This document shows positions 17,879 through 25,345 of a stretch of DNA of 64,000 bases, piece after piece. The notes below the pieces were generated by a model. It was given only the letters and a program-made list of their open reading frames with translations. It was not told the DNA's origin and made no database searches. How positions within the stretch are numbered: the first letter of the stretch is position 1; every line of letters begins with the position of its first letter. Made by a program: the position numbers and the translations under genes. Origin of the DNA: a virus; IMG/VR virus record IMGVR_UViG_3300042308_001049, positions 1-64,000 of that record, one strand, 5' to 3'.

Positions 17879-18675
17879 TCTCAGTAATTATCCCAACTTA
17901 TAAAGAACCTGAAGTATTAGATTTATGTTTAAAATCTGCTATTGAGGGGCAAAAACATCATAACCAAATAATAGTAGTTATAGATGGATTTTATAATCTA
18001 AATAAAGAAGTATTAGAAAAATATAAAGATTATATTAGTATTCTTAATTTAGAAGAAAATGTTGGATTAAATAGAGCTACTAATTTAGGAGTGTATAATG
18101 CTTCTTATGATAAAATTCTTATTGTAAATGATGATAATTTATTCCCTCAAGAATGGGATATTAGATTATTAGAAACATACCAAGAAAACTCAGTGATTGC
18201 TCCTAACCAAATTGAACCTATTTCTTCTATGTTTAGGCAATTCCATATCAAAGATTTAGGTCGTGATCCTAAAACATTTGATTTAGAACAATTTTGGAGT
18301 TATGAAAAATCACTCTCAATTTCACCTAATGAAAAAACAGGCTCAACATTACCTATCTTTATGTCTAAAAAAGACTATATGAAGATAGGGGGTTGGGATG
18401 AAGCTTATCCTGGCGCTTGGGTTGTTGACTGGGACTTTTTCTTAAAATGTGAACTCTCAGGAATGAATATGATTCGTTCTTATAATTGCCATTTTTACCA
18501 TTTTGTATCTATAGGTACTGAGTTAAGTATTGAAGAAAAGATTCAAAAACAAGAAAAAGAACAAAGATGTCATGAATATTTTAAATATAAATGGGGAACT
18601 TATGCCCAACATAACCCTGAAAATAACTCTAAAATGTTAAATATTTATTCCCATGGAACAGAAGTTAAAGCTTGA
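17875..18675 (+). CDS. GT2-type glycosyltransferase
   Basis: 266 aa. SVIIPTYKEPEVLDLCLKSA, IIVVIDGF and LIVNDDNLFPQEW (NDD metal motif) are textbook GT2, and GGWDEAYPGAWVVDWDFFLK is the GGfDE..f...DwD acceptor-site pattern. Start 17875 overlaps the preceding stop (ATGA) and begins at the conserved MISVIIPTY. Last enzyme of the glycan block. Confidence 0.9.
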   Translation: MISVIIPTYKEPEVLDLCLKSAIEGQKHHNQIIVVIDGFYNLNKEVLEKYKDYISILNLEENVGLNRATNLGVYNASYDKILIVNDDNLFPQEWDIRLLETYQENSVIAPNQIEPISSMFRQFHIKDLGRDPKTFDLEQFWSYEKSLSISPNEKTGSTLPIFMSKKDYMKIGGWDEAYPGAWVVDWDFFLKCELSGMNMIRSYNCHFYHFVSIGTELSIEEKIQKQEKEQRCHEYFKYKWGTYAQHNPENNSKMLNIYSHGTEVKA

Positions 18676-18967
18676 ATTCCCCCTTGACCTGGAGATTAAA
18701 TATGATGACCCAGAAGAATTATTTGAATTGGCTACACAGGAAGAATTTGTTATATTCATGTTCAGTAGTGCATTAGCAGCTATAAAGCAATCTATTCGTA
18801 AAAATAAAAGTGAATGTGTAATATTTAGTATACAAAATTATAATGTAAAAGTAGCTATTAAAAAAGAACATTATAAGATATTTTTAAATAAAGCTATTAA
18901 ACATTATGAAACTTTAGAAGACTATTCTAAATGTAGTGAATTAGTAAGTTTAAAATCCAGATTATGA
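18653..18967 (+). CDS. Hypothetical protein, 104 aa
   Basis: Overlaps the last glycosyltransferase by 23 bases. Soluble, alpha/beta mix with a lysine-rich C-terminal helix. No family recognised. Begins a run of small overlapping genes. Confidence 0.65.
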   Translation: MEQKLKLEFPLDLEIKYDDPEELFELATQEEFVIFMFSSALAAIKQSIRKNKSECVIFSIQNYNVKVAIKKEHYKIFLNKAIKHYETLEDYSKCSELVSLKSRL

Positions 18968-19134
18968 GTTTTTGTTTTTACTATGTACGTCAAGATGAAT
19001 CTAAAGAAATTTTAGGTAAATCTCACTTCACACGTTCAAGATTAGAAGCTGCTAAAGAATTTGCTAAACAAAAACAATTACCCCTTAAAGAATTTCTTAA
19101 AATTTGGGCGGTAGGTAAAAAAGGAATGTTTTAA
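18964..19134 (+). CDS. Hypothetical protein, 56 aa
   Basis: Starts with ATGA on the previous stop and ends TAATG into the next gene, so it fits the operon exactly. Basic small protein (SHFTRSRLEAAKEFAKQ), no known domain. Confidence 0.6.
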   Translation: MSFCFYYVRQDESKEILGKSHFTRSRLEAAKEFAKQKQLPLKEFLKIWAVGKKGMF

Positions 19135-19529
19135 TGAATCCAAAAAAAGATTTTAAAAAATTTTTTCAAAAAATGTTTGATACTCCTGTTGAAATACAAG
19201 GAGAAATTCTTACACCTGAAGAAACAATTAAAAAAAATTTTATCACATTTGTAGATAGCTATAAAACAGCTACAACTCGTTCTCAAGAATTAAATGATAA
19301 ATTTGGTTTAGATCTTTGGGGTTGGGAAGATATATTTGCTAAATCACTTGAAGGTCTCATCAATTATTCTTTTACTCCAGAAGCAGTTGAAGTTATTCTT
19401 TGGTATGTTTATGAACATTCATTAGTTGAAGATGAAGGTGATTATGTTGTAACATATGGAGAAGATGAATATATTATAAAAACTTCCGATGATTTGTATA
19501 AGTTAGTTTTGCTATTGGAAAAAGAATAG
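19134..19529 (+). CDS. Hypothetical protein, 131 aa
   Basis: Mostly helical, acidic, with WGWEDIFAKSLEGLINYSF and a C-terminal beta segment EGDYVVTYGEDEYII. TAATG overlap with the previous gene. No recognised family. A promoter for the next gene lies in its last codons. Confidence 0.65.
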   Translation: MNPKKDFKKFFQKMFDTPVEIQGEILTPEETIKKNFITFVDSYKTATTRSQELNDKFGLDLWGWEDIFAKSLEGLINYSFTPEAVEVILWYVYEHSLVEDEGDYVVTYGEDEYIIKTSDDLYKLVLLLEKE

Positions 19530-19538
19530 TTATATTTA
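19508..19538 (+). promoter_or_regulatory. Bacteroidota-type promoter
   Basis: TTTGCT, 17 bp, TATATTTA (19531-19538). The -33 box lies inside the end of the preceding gene. The leader ends in AAAGGTTATATGT before the next ATG. Confidence 0.6.
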
Positions 19539-19563
19539 TACCTTGAAAATAAAGGTTATATGT

Positions 19564-19887
19564 ATGAATCAAACTGAAATAATGATTATAGAATGTCTTG
19601 GGTGTGGTGAACCTATTCACCCTAAACGTTTAGAAATTCTCCCCAATACTAAATACTGCGTTAAATGCTCAGATACAGGTCGTAAACGAGGTGTGACTGT
19701 GCAACGTGGTGAAGGAGATCATTCTTATACAGATGTAGTAATTTTAGAAGAAAAACAATTTATCAATTATATTATTGGTGAGGGAAAAATATCTAAAGGA
19801 GCTAAAAAAGCAGAATTACAAAATTTTGAAGAAGATGATTCCCCTCCTCAAATTAATCTAGATCAACTAGAAAGAGATATTGAGTAA
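19564..19887 (+). CDS. Zinc-finger (DksA/TraR-type) protein
   Basis: 107 aa. IIECLGCGEPIHPKRLEILPN with KYCVKC forms a Cys4 knuckle like the DksA/TraR C4 zinc finger (CxxCG..I...Rl...P....C..C). The C-terminal half is acidic and helical. DksA-type fingers in phages are often small transcription modulators. ATG at 19564 is preferred over an upstream in-frame TTG because it follows the common leader. Confidence 0.65.
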   Translation: MNQTEIMIIECLGCGEPIHPKRLEILPNTKYCVKCSDTGRKRGVTVQRGEGDHSYTDVVILEEKQFINYIIGEGKISKGAKKAELQNFEEDDSPPQINLDQLERDIE

Positions 19888-20525
19888 TGCCTTTACCTAA
19901 ACCACTCAGTAAGGAACAAATTTTATCAGCTATGGCAGTTACTAAAAGTAACCGTTCAGCTGCTCGTTACCTTAACTGCAGTTACCATCACTATAAACGA
20001 TACGCTAAACTTTATAAGGATGAGGCAACAGGTGAAACATTATTTAAAAAACATCTAAACCAATCAGGTAAGGGCATTCCTAAATTTTTACCTAACACAG
20101 GTAAAACCCCTCCACTTAAAGATCTAATTAACGGAATCATTCCTATGACTAATTTTAACCCTGATAAGGTTAAAAAGCGTCTATTTGATGAAGGGTACTT
20201 AACTGAGGAATGTGCTATATGTGGTTTTAATGAGCGTAGGATAACTGATTATAAAATACCACTCCTACTTCATTTTAAAGATAAAAACACTAAAAACTAT
20301 AGATTAGAAAATATTGAGGTACTTTGTTACAACCATTACTTTCTAACTGTAACTGATATCTTTAACCAAAATGATATCACCCAAATTGAAACTTCAGTTC
20401 CCAAAAACAACACAACTGAACACATTAACTGGGAATTAGATGATTATCAGCTTGAACGTCTAAAAGAATTAGGGTTATATGAGCCACCCAAAGATGATGA
20501 CTTAGACTTAATTTCAAGGATATGA
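19887..20525 (+). CDS. HNH endonuclease-like protein with N-terminal HTH
   Basis: 212 aa. An N-terminal helix-turn-helix-like segment (SNRSAARYLNCSYHHYKRYAKL) precedes an HNH-like core at about 107-152: CAICGF, LLLHFKDKNTKNYRLENIEVLCYNHY. The H..kd...N...eNi..LC.nHy pattern fits, but the first knuckle pairs with a single later cysteine, so metal binding may be altered. Could be a homing-type nuclease or a DNA-binding relative. Start overlaps the previous stop. Confidence 0.65.
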   Translation: MPLPKPLSKEQILSAMAVTKSNRSAARYLNCSYHHYKRYAKLYKDEATGETLFKKHLNQSGKGIPKFLPNTGKTPPLKDLINGIIPMTNFNPDKVKKRLFDEGYLTEECAICGFNERRITDYKIPLLLHFKDKNTKNYRLENIEVLCYNHYFLTVTDIFNQNDITQIETSVPKNNTTEHINWELDDYQLERLKELGLYEPPKDDDLDLISRI

Positions 20526-20677
20526 AAAATAAAAAGCATGATAAGATAGTTAAAAACTATCAAAAAGAAAAGGCTAAACACCTTGAAAAACTTGCTGATA
20601 ATCTTTTGGCTAACCAAGAAAAATTTGATAAATTTAGAGAGAAGAAAGGCACAGGTAAGTTTTTAGATTTATTTTAA
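20522..20677 (+). CDS. Small basic protein, 51 aa
   Basis: ATGA overlap with the HNH-like gene. Lysine-rich, single predicted helix, ending KGTGKFLDLF. No family recognised. Confidence 0.5.
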   Translation: MKNKKHDKIVKNYQKEKAKHLEKLADNLLANQEKFDKFREKKGTGKFLDLF

Positions 20678-20693
20678 CTTAAAATTAAAGGTT

Positions 20694-21251
20694 ATGTTTT
20701 ATAAATTCAACACTGAAAGTTTAGCTTTTGAAAAAATTAAACTCCATAAAATTTATTTCAATACTGGAGTTATTTTTGTTTTGACTTTGCTTTTAGCTTA
20801 TGGGATAGGTAGGATGACTAAGATTTATTCTTTAAGCCCATACGAAAAAGAAGTACTTCTAGTTAATATGGATCATCCCCCATTTAGTGAAGAAGAATTA
20901 ATTGAATTATTAAAAGAACTAAACATTAAATTCCCCCATATTGTTCTAGCTCAAGCACAACTTGAATCCAGTAACTATAACTCAAATATCTTTAAACATA
21001 ATCATAATTTATTTGGGATGCGAGAAGCTAAACAGCGTATAACTACAGCGTTAGGTACTAAACGTAAACATGCATATTATCAAGACTGGACTAAATCTGT
21101 TTATGATTATGGTTATTACCAAGCAACATTCTTAAGTAAAATTAAAACTGAAGAACAATATTTTAGATATTTAGGAAATAGTTATGCTGAAGATCCAAAT
21201 TATTTACTTAAAATTAAAAAACTATCAGCTAAATTAAAAAATAAATTTTAA
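20694..21251 (+). CDS. Membrane-anchored glucosaminidase-like lysin
   Basis: 185 aa. One N-terminal membrane segment (about residues 24-41), then a domain with FPHIVLAQAQLESSNYNS, NHNLFGMREAK, AYYQDW and SVYDYGYYQATFL, matching the FlgJ/endo-beta-N-acetylglucosaminidase family; the E of LESSNY is the expected catalytic glutamate. It would cut peptidoglycan glycan strands, for lysis or entry. The anchored topology resembles a signal-anchor lysin. Leader AATTAAAGGTTATG matches the genome-wide leader, though no -7 box with correct spacing was seen. Confidence 0.8.
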   Translation: MFYKFNTESLAFEKIKLHKIYFNTGVIFVLTLLLAYGIGRMTKIYSLSPYEKEVLLVNMDHPPFSEEELIELLKELNIKFPHIVLAQAQLESSNYNSNIFKHNHNLFGMREAKQRITTALGTKRKHAYYQDWTKSVYDYGYYQATFLSKIKTEEQYFRYLGNSYAEDPNYLLKIKKLSAKLKNKF

Positions 21252-21253
21252 TA

Positions 21254-21261
21254 TATTTATA
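21254..21261 (+). promoter_or_regulatory. TATTTATA motif, possible late promoter
   Basis: TATTTATA just after the lysin gene and 37 bases before the next start. No -33 box at the usual spacing. Confidence 0.3.
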
Positions 21262-21297
21262 GCAGTCCGTTATTATTAATTTAACATTTATGTTTAA

Positions 21298-21444
21298 ATG
21301 GCTGCTAAAATCAAATCACAAACAACAGCAACGTTCCAAGAAAAGCCAACAGTAAGTAGACCAGGTGTTCATTCTAAAACTAAAACATCTAAGCTTAAGT
21401 CAAGTAAACTTTATAAAAAAGCCTATAGAGGGCAAGGTAGATAA
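21298..21444 (+). CDS. Small basic protein, 48 aa
   Basis: Very basic, with KPTVSRPGVHSKTKTSKLKSS and a KKAYRGQGR ending. Similar RPGVH..TKTS...YRGQGR peptides are, as I recall, conserved among T4-like phages, without known function. Confidence 0.6.
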   Translation: MAAKIKSQTTATFQEKPTVSRPGVHSKTKTSKLKSSKLYKKAYRGQGR

Positions 21445-21445
21445 G

Positions 21446-21562
21446 ATGGCACGTTCAGGAAGAAAAAGAATAAATGGTAAAAGGCCAACTAGTAGAAAAT
21501 CACAAATTAAATTTGAAAAACGATTAAAAAATAACCATGAAATACTTTCTAGGTTAAAATGA
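21446..21562 (+). CDS. Small basic protein, 38 aa
   Basis: Starts one base after the previous stop: MARSGRKRINGKRPTSRK at the N-terminus, nearly half basic residues. Possibly nucleic-acid binding. The start at 21446 is preferred over longer upstream readings because these would overlap the preceding gene heavily. Confidence 0.5.
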   Translation: MARSGRKRINGKRPTSRKSQIKFEKRLKNNHEILSRLK

Positions 21563-21684
21563 ATATAATAGAAGCATTTTTAGTAATGTCCTCTTTAATT
21601 TGGGCTTGTTATACATTGTTTTCTTCATTATATTCACCATCAAATAAATGTAAAACTAAATGTAAATGTAATTGTTATGAGTAA
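21559..21684 (+). CDS. Small membrane protein with Cys-rich tail, 41 aa
   Basis: ATGA overlap. One membrane segment (about residues 3-24), then a CKTKCKCNC tail that could bind metal or form disulfides. No family recognised. Confidence 0.5.
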   Translation: MNIIEAFLVMSSLIWACYTLFSSLYSPSNKCKTKCKCNCYE

Positions 21685-21811
21685 AGTATCAGCTAAAGCA
21701 CGTTATGAGGCTTTTTCAGAATGGTTTAAATGGGCACAAAACAAGTATCCATCTATGAAGAAAAAGAAAAAAGCCCGCCCTGACTATATGATGGGGAATG
21801 AGGAATACTAA
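21677..21811 (+). CDS. Small basic protein, 44 aa
   Basis: Overlaps the previous gene by 8 bases in the GTTATGAG context. One helix with FSEWFKWAQNKYPSMKKKKK. Function unknown. Confidence 0.5.
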   Translation: MSKVSAKARYEAFSEWFKWAQNKYPSMKKKKKARPDYMMGNEEY

Positions 21812-21824
21812 GATAATTAACTCT

Positions 21825-21977
21825 ATGTTAGAATTGCTCTTTACATTACCTGATGAGCAATTAGCAGAGATTCTTATTGAACAGCCTGAATTAATGAGCA
21901 CAATCTGTATTGGGGCGTCTATAGAGCTTTATGAGATAGAAGAAAAATCTAAAGTAATAATAAATGGCCAAGCCTAA
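21825..21977 (+). CDS. Small acidic protein, 50 aa
   Basis: Leucine-rich helical peptide (LPDEQLAEILIEQPELM). It overlaps the next gene by 14 bases. No known family. Confidence 0.5.
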   Translation: MLELLFTLPDEQLAEILIEQPELMSTICIGASIELYEIEEKSKVIINGQA

Positions 21978-22191
21978 AGATTATATAGGACCGTTAGTTA
22001 TTGTTTGGAAAACATCTGAGAGATCTAACGCCCAAACTAAAATTAAAAAATCGGCCAACTACAACTTAGACTATTTTCTTAAAATAGATGCCACAATTCC
22101 AGGTATACCTAAAGACGCTATTATTTTAGAATTAGGCATTGGAAACAAATTATTTAATAGTTGGAAAGACAAATATAAGATTTCTGATTAA
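21964..22191 (+). CDS. Hypothetical protein, 75 aa
   Basis: Alpha/beta protein (GPLVIVWKTSER..., AIILELGIGNKL). Stop is followed almost at once by a promoter for the next gene. No recognised domain. Confidence 0.6.
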   Translation: MAKPKDYIGPLVIVWKTSERSNAQTKIKKSANYNLDYFLKIDATIPGIPKDAIILELGIGNKLFNSWKDKYKISD

Positions 22192-22194
22192 ATG

Positions 22195-22226
22195 TTTGGT
22201 TACACTAAAAATAGATGTTATATTTA
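22195..22226 (+). promoter_or_regulatory. Bacteroidota-type promoter
   Basis: TTGGTT, 17 bp, TATATTTA (22219-22226), directly after the preceding stop. Leader GTTAAATAAGAGTTATG. Confidence 0.75.
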
Positions 22227-22244
22227 GCATGTTAAATAAGAGTT

Positions 22245-22475
22245 ATGAAAAAAGAAAAAGGTATTTTAACCCGAACGTACAAGCAAGCTAAAACTGCTAT
22301 TGAAAATGGTCATATGGATAAAGCCCGTGACTTATTTGATTTTGGAATTATGCATGTTGCTGATAAACGTTACAAAGATGGGTTAGCAGTAGATGATAAA
22401 ATCGAGAAAGTTAAAGTAGGTGTTTGGCTTGAACGTTTTTGGTATGGTTTAGAAAATAACAATTTACTCCTTTAA
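22245..22475 (+). CDS. Hypothetical protein, 76 aa
   Basis: Basic helical protein (RTYKQAKTAIENGHMDKAR). First gene after the 22195 promoter. No family recognised. Confidence 0.65.
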   Translation: MKKEKGILTRTYKQAKTAIENGHMDKARDLFDFGIMHVADKRYKDGLAVDDKIEKVKVGVWLERFWYGLENNNLLL

Positions 22476-22477
22476 TT

Positions 22478-22747
22478 ATGAAATTTCTTGAATTAACTGC
22501 ATTTGGTAATAAACGCAAACACTTTATTGCCCTTAAATCAATCGCTGACATTGATTTTCAAGACAAATATTCTACAATTGTCTTAAGTAATGGCCATCAG
22601 CTTAATGTAACTGAAACTGAGTATGATATTAAAAATATGATCCAAAACTTAGATGGTATCATTATAGACCCATTTTACTATACAGATATAACTGGTAGTG
22701 ACACTTGGAGTATGTCATCTTATGATGAGGATAATTTACCTTTCTAA
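22478..22747 (+). CDS. Hypothetical protein, FlbD-like fold possible
   Basis: 89 aa. KFLELTAFGNKRKHFIAL, STIVLSNGHQLNVTET and YDIKNMIQ resemble the small FlbD-type pattern (strand, strand, ..G....V.E....i...i). A similar layout recurs at 33563. Acidic C-terminal tail. TAATG coupling to the next gene. Confidence 0.5.
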   Translation: MKFLELTAFGNKRKHFIALKSIADIDFQDKYSTIVLSNGHQLNVTETEYDIKNMIQNLDGIIIDPFYYTDITGSDTWSMSSYDEDNLPF

Positions 22748-23031
22748 TGGCTGAGAAAAGAGGTAACTTAGTTAAATTAAAATATGATTTCAAAGAAGCT
22801 TTATGCTGTGAAGTTAATTTTGATGGTGATAAATGGGCTCGAGTTACAGCCCGTGAGTTTAGAAGCTGGAATGGTAAAAGACGTATTTTAAATGTTGACA
22901 ATCCTAGTAAACCCTATTATGAAGAATATGTGGGTCCAGTTTATTATTTTGGGACCAATAATATTAATGAAAAACCTAAAAAACATGGTTTGGTTTTCTA
23001 CCAAGAACAAGATCCAAGAGCAAAAAAGTGA
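22747..23031 (+). CDS. Hypothetical protein, 94 aa
   Basis: Beta-rich protein with FDGDKWARVTAREFRSWNGK. Coupled to the previous gene by TAATG. A second frame carries a likely gene overlapping its end. Confidence 0.65.
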   Translation: MAEKRGNLVKLKYDFKEALCCEVNFDGDKWARVTAREFRSWNGKRRILNVDNPSKPYYEEYVGPVYYFGTNNINEKPKKHGLVFYQEQDPRAKK

Positions 23032-23146
23032 TTTAGATTTTACCCCTAAATTCAAAATTACTTACCCTGAAGGTTGGCATGAACGTCAAACAATGTCTGT
23101 AAAAGATAAATGTGATCATTTTAATAATTGGGCCTCTAAACTATAG
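22985..23146 (+). CDS. Hypothetical protein, 53 aa (overlapping start)
   Basis: Begins inside the previous gene and continues 115 bases past its stop. The non-overlapping part reads as a plausible protein (FKITYPEGWHERQTMSVKDK). Start is uncertain: several upstream in-frame ATGs exist. Confidence 0.45.
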   Translation: MVWFSTKNKIQEQKSDLDFTPKFKITYPEGWHERQTMSVKDKCDHFNNWASKL

Positions 23147-23148
23147 TT

Positions 23149-23262
23149 ATGGATACAGATTTTGAAGATTTTACAGACCATGAAAATGAAAATACCAAAC
23201 AAAAGGAGAGATACAGACGAGGGACATTTAGCGAGTCTGATTCGGAGGAAGATGATTACTAA
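23149..23262 (+). CDS. Small acidic protein, 37 aa
   Basis: GTTATG start context two bases after a stop. Strongly acidic with a basic centre (KERYRRGTF). A competing frame is longer but has no sensible start context. Confidence 0.45.
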   Translation: MDTDFEDFTDHENENTKQKERYRRGTFSESDSEEDDY

Positions 23263-23307
23263 GGTAAAATCTAGTAAGAAAGATTATAATAGAAAAAATA
23301 AAAATTG

Positions 23308-23337
23308 GAGGGGCGAGAGCCCCTCATTATATTTATT
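23308..23337 (+). terminator. Intrinsic terminator
   Basis: Perfect 7-bp stem GAGGGGC/GCCCCTC with a GAGA loop (23308-23325), followed by a U-rich ATTATATTTATT. Confidence 0.75.
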
Positions 23338-23339
23338 GC

Positions 23340-23537
23340 ATGTACATTAATTGGATATTAAATTACTTAATAGTAGGAATATTATTTCAATGGTTTATGT
23401 ATTGGGTTTCTACAAAACTAGATTCTGAATATTTATTTAATCACGCTGAAAGGATAATGTTAATATTTATTTGGCCAATTGGTATGGTGGGATTTATTAC
23501 TAATATTATAAAAGGATTTTTTAGTAAAAATGAGTAG
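23340..23537 (+). CDS. Small membrane protein, 65 aa
   Basis: Two hydrophobic segments (about residues 5-23 and 40-58), basic end. Lies directly behind a terminator; no promoter with correct spacing seen, so its expression is unclear. Confidence 0.55.
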   Translation: MYINWILNYLIVGILFQWFMYWVSTKLDSEYLFNHAERIMLIFIWPIGMVGFITNIIKGFFSKNE

Positions 23538-23703
23538 AATAGAAGAAGTTTTATATAAAGCTTATAAAAAAAATCTTTATTATGAGACTATGTCTTTAGC
23601 CCAAGAAATACAATCTATCAATCCTGTAATGACCCAGATAGATAGGTATGAAACAGCTTATAGACAAGCTAAACAACAACGTAAAACTAATAAAAAGAAA
23701 TGA
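23530..23703 (+). CDS. Hypothetical protein, 57 aa
   Basis: Overlaps its neighbours by 8 and 4 bases. Helical, with a basic C-terminus (RQAKQQRKTNKKK). No family recognised. Confidence 0.55.
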   Translation: MSRIEEVLYKAYKKNLYYETMSLAQEIQSINPVMTQIDRYETAYRQAKQQRKTNKKK

Positions 23704-23939
23704 CACTCACAGCATTTATCATAAGTGTACTTTGGATTTTAACCTTGATAATAGCGTTTTCTTTATTTTTACAAGTAATTGAGCTTAAAGCAGGTCAAAA
23801 ATCCTTGGACCAACAAATTAGTGATTTAAGAAAACAGGTACATAAAAACCAACACAACATCGAAAATATCCAAAAATCGGATTACATTCAAAACTTAAAC
23901 CAACAGGCATCTGTCTCAAAACACCTTATTAAAGGGTAA
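23700..23939 (+). CDS. Membrane-anchored coiled-coil protein, 79 aa
   Basis: One N-terminal membrane segment (about residues 3-26), then a coiled-coil-like region (LDQQISDLRKQVHKNQHNIENIQ). The shape resembles an inner-membrane spanin, but no outer-membrane partner was found, so no role is claimed. ATGA overlap. Confidence 0.55.
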   Translation: MTLTAFIISVLWILTLIIAFSLFLQVIELKAGQKSLDQQISDLRKQVHKNQHNIENIQKSDYIQNLNQQASVSKHLIKG

Positions 23940-23961
23940 AACTATAGAAAATATTTACCAA

Positions 23962-23993
23962 TTTGGCTTCCTAAGATTTCTTACGTATATTTA
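23962..23993 (+). promoter_or_regulatory. Bacteroidota-type promoter
   Basis: TTGGCT, 17 bp, TATATTTA (23986-23993), driving the DNA ligase gene. Confidence 0.8.
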
Positions 23994-24015
23994 AATGTAA
24001 GTAAAAATAAAAGTT

Positions 24016-25104
24016 ATGATGTTTAATTCGATTTACAAACGAGCAGTTAATGGTAAAATTAACCAATGGACTGTTGAGGTAGAGGATAACCAATACCGAA
24101 CAATTTCAGGTTACCATGATGGGGTTCAAACCACATCTGAATGGACTGTATGTGAAGGAAAAAATATCAGTAAGAAAAACGAGACCACACCAGCCCAACA
24201 AGCAATGGCTGAGGCTGAAGCTTTATATCGCAAACGTAAAGAGTTAGGTTATTTTGAAGATATAAATGACTGTGATAAACAAGTCTATTTCCAGCCCATG
24301 TTAGCCAAGGATTGGAATAATGAAAAAGGTAAAGTAAAATACCCTATCTTCACTCAGCCTAAATTAGATGGCATTCGTTGTATTGTAAAAAGTGATGGAA
24401 TGTGGAGTCGTAATGGTAAACCAATTGTATCCGCTCCTCATATTTTTGAGTCACTGAAGCCTTTATTTGAATCAAATCCTGATCTAATATTTGATGGTGA
24501 ATTATATGCTGATAAGTACTCTAATGATTTTAATGCTATCTGTTCAATAGTTAAAAAAACTAAACCAACACAACAAGATCTATTAGATAGTGCTAATGTA
24601 ATCCAATACCATATCTATGACTTGCCTAGTCATGATGATGTGTTTACATCACGTTATAAAGCGCTTATAAACTTGGAACTACCAAAAACATGCGTTGTGG
24701 TCGCAACTGAGCAGGTAGACCATATAAATGATGTATTTGGGTACTATGAGGACTACATCGCAGCAGGTTATGAAGGTCAAATGTTACGACTGGATAACCA
24801 TTATGAAAATAAACGTTCTAAATCATTATTGAAACATAAATCATTCATTGATGAAGAATATACCATCTTAGATATTGTTGAGGGTGTAGGTAATAAAACA
24901 GGAATGGTTGGTTCGTTTGTATTTAAAAATAAAGCAGGCAAAACATTTAACTCATCACCTAAATTCAACTGGGAGGTATGTACTGAAATGTGGAACAACC
25001 GTCACGAGTTGATCGGTAAAGAAGCAACAGTGAAATACTTTAACTTAACTCCAGATGGTGTTCCACGATTCCCTTATGTAATCGCTATTCGTAATTACGA
25101 GTGA
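24016..25104 (+). CDS. ATP-dependent DNA ligase with N-terminal WGR-like region
   Basis: 362 aa. Nucleotidyltransferase motif I KLDGIR with the adenylated lysine K116, motif III FDGELY, motif IV YEGQMLR, motif V SLLKHK and a C-terminal OB-fold segment ending in a PRFPYVIAIR motif. Seals nicks in phage DNA with ATP. The first 60 residues (QWTVEVEDNQYRTISGYHDG) look like a WGR domain, which is not part of the minimal phage ligase and may help bind DNA ends. Own promoter upstream. Confidence 0.92.
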   Translation: MMFNSIYKRAVNGKINQWTVEVEDNQYRTISGYHDGVQTTSEWTVCEGKNISKKNETTPAQQAMAEAEALYRKRKELGYFEDINDCDKQVYFQPMLAKDWNNEKGKVKYPIFTQPKLDGIRCIVKSDGMWSRNGKPIVSAPHIFESLKPLFESNPDLIFDGELYADKYSNDFNAICSIVKKTKPTQQDLLDSANVIQYHIYDLPSHDDVFTSRYKALINLELPKTCVVVATEQVDHINDVFGYYEDYIAAGYEGQMLRLDNHYENKRSKSLLKHKSFIDEEYTILDIVEGVGNKTGMVGSFVFKNKAGKTFNSSPKFNWEVCTEMWNNRHELIGKEATVKYFNLTPDGVPRFPYVIAIRNYE

Positions 25105-25136
25105 TTTGGCTACCCAAAATATCTTTTATATATTTA
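25105..25136 (+). promoter_or_regulatory. Bacteroidota-type promoter
   Basis: TTGGCT, 17 bp, TATATTTA (25129-25136), starting 2 bases after the ligase stop. Confidence 0.8.
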
Positions 25137-25157
25137 AACATAATTAAAAAATAAGTT

Positions 25158-25277
25158 ATGAAAGAAGTTTATGAAATGCTTAACCTGTATGAGTATTATC
25201 TCAATCAAGGGATGATTGTTTTGGCTATGGAATACAAGAACCAGGCCGATATGCTAATGTCTAAATTGGAAGCGTAA
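25158..25277 (+). CDS. Small helical protein, 39 aa
   Basis: GTTATG start behind a promoter. Methionine- and tyrosine-rich helix. Stop overlaps the next start (TAATG). Confidence 0.5.
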   Translation: MKEVYEMLNLYEYYLNQGMIVLAMEYKNQADMLMSKLEA

Positions 25278-25345
25278 TGTGGGTATTTGGTATTATTGTG
25301 GTTTGGATTTTGTTGGAAATTTTGGGTGAAATTAAACGGAAATGA
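25277..25345 (+). CDS. Membrane micro-protein, 22 aa
   Basis: MWVFGIIVVWILLEILGEIKRK: a single hydrophobic helix with a basic end. Coupled on both sides (TAATG in, ATGA out). It may be a real peptide or only a translational bridge to the phosphoesterase gene. Confidence 0.4.
   Translation: MWVFGIIVVWILLEILGEIKRK

Noticed and set aside
23328-23335. TATATTTA behind the 23308 terminator as a promoter
   Set aside because: No -33 box at the required spacing and it lies too close to the next ATG.
23700-23939. Spanin assignment
   Set aside because: Topology fits, but no partner lipoprotein or neighbouring lysis cassette was found.
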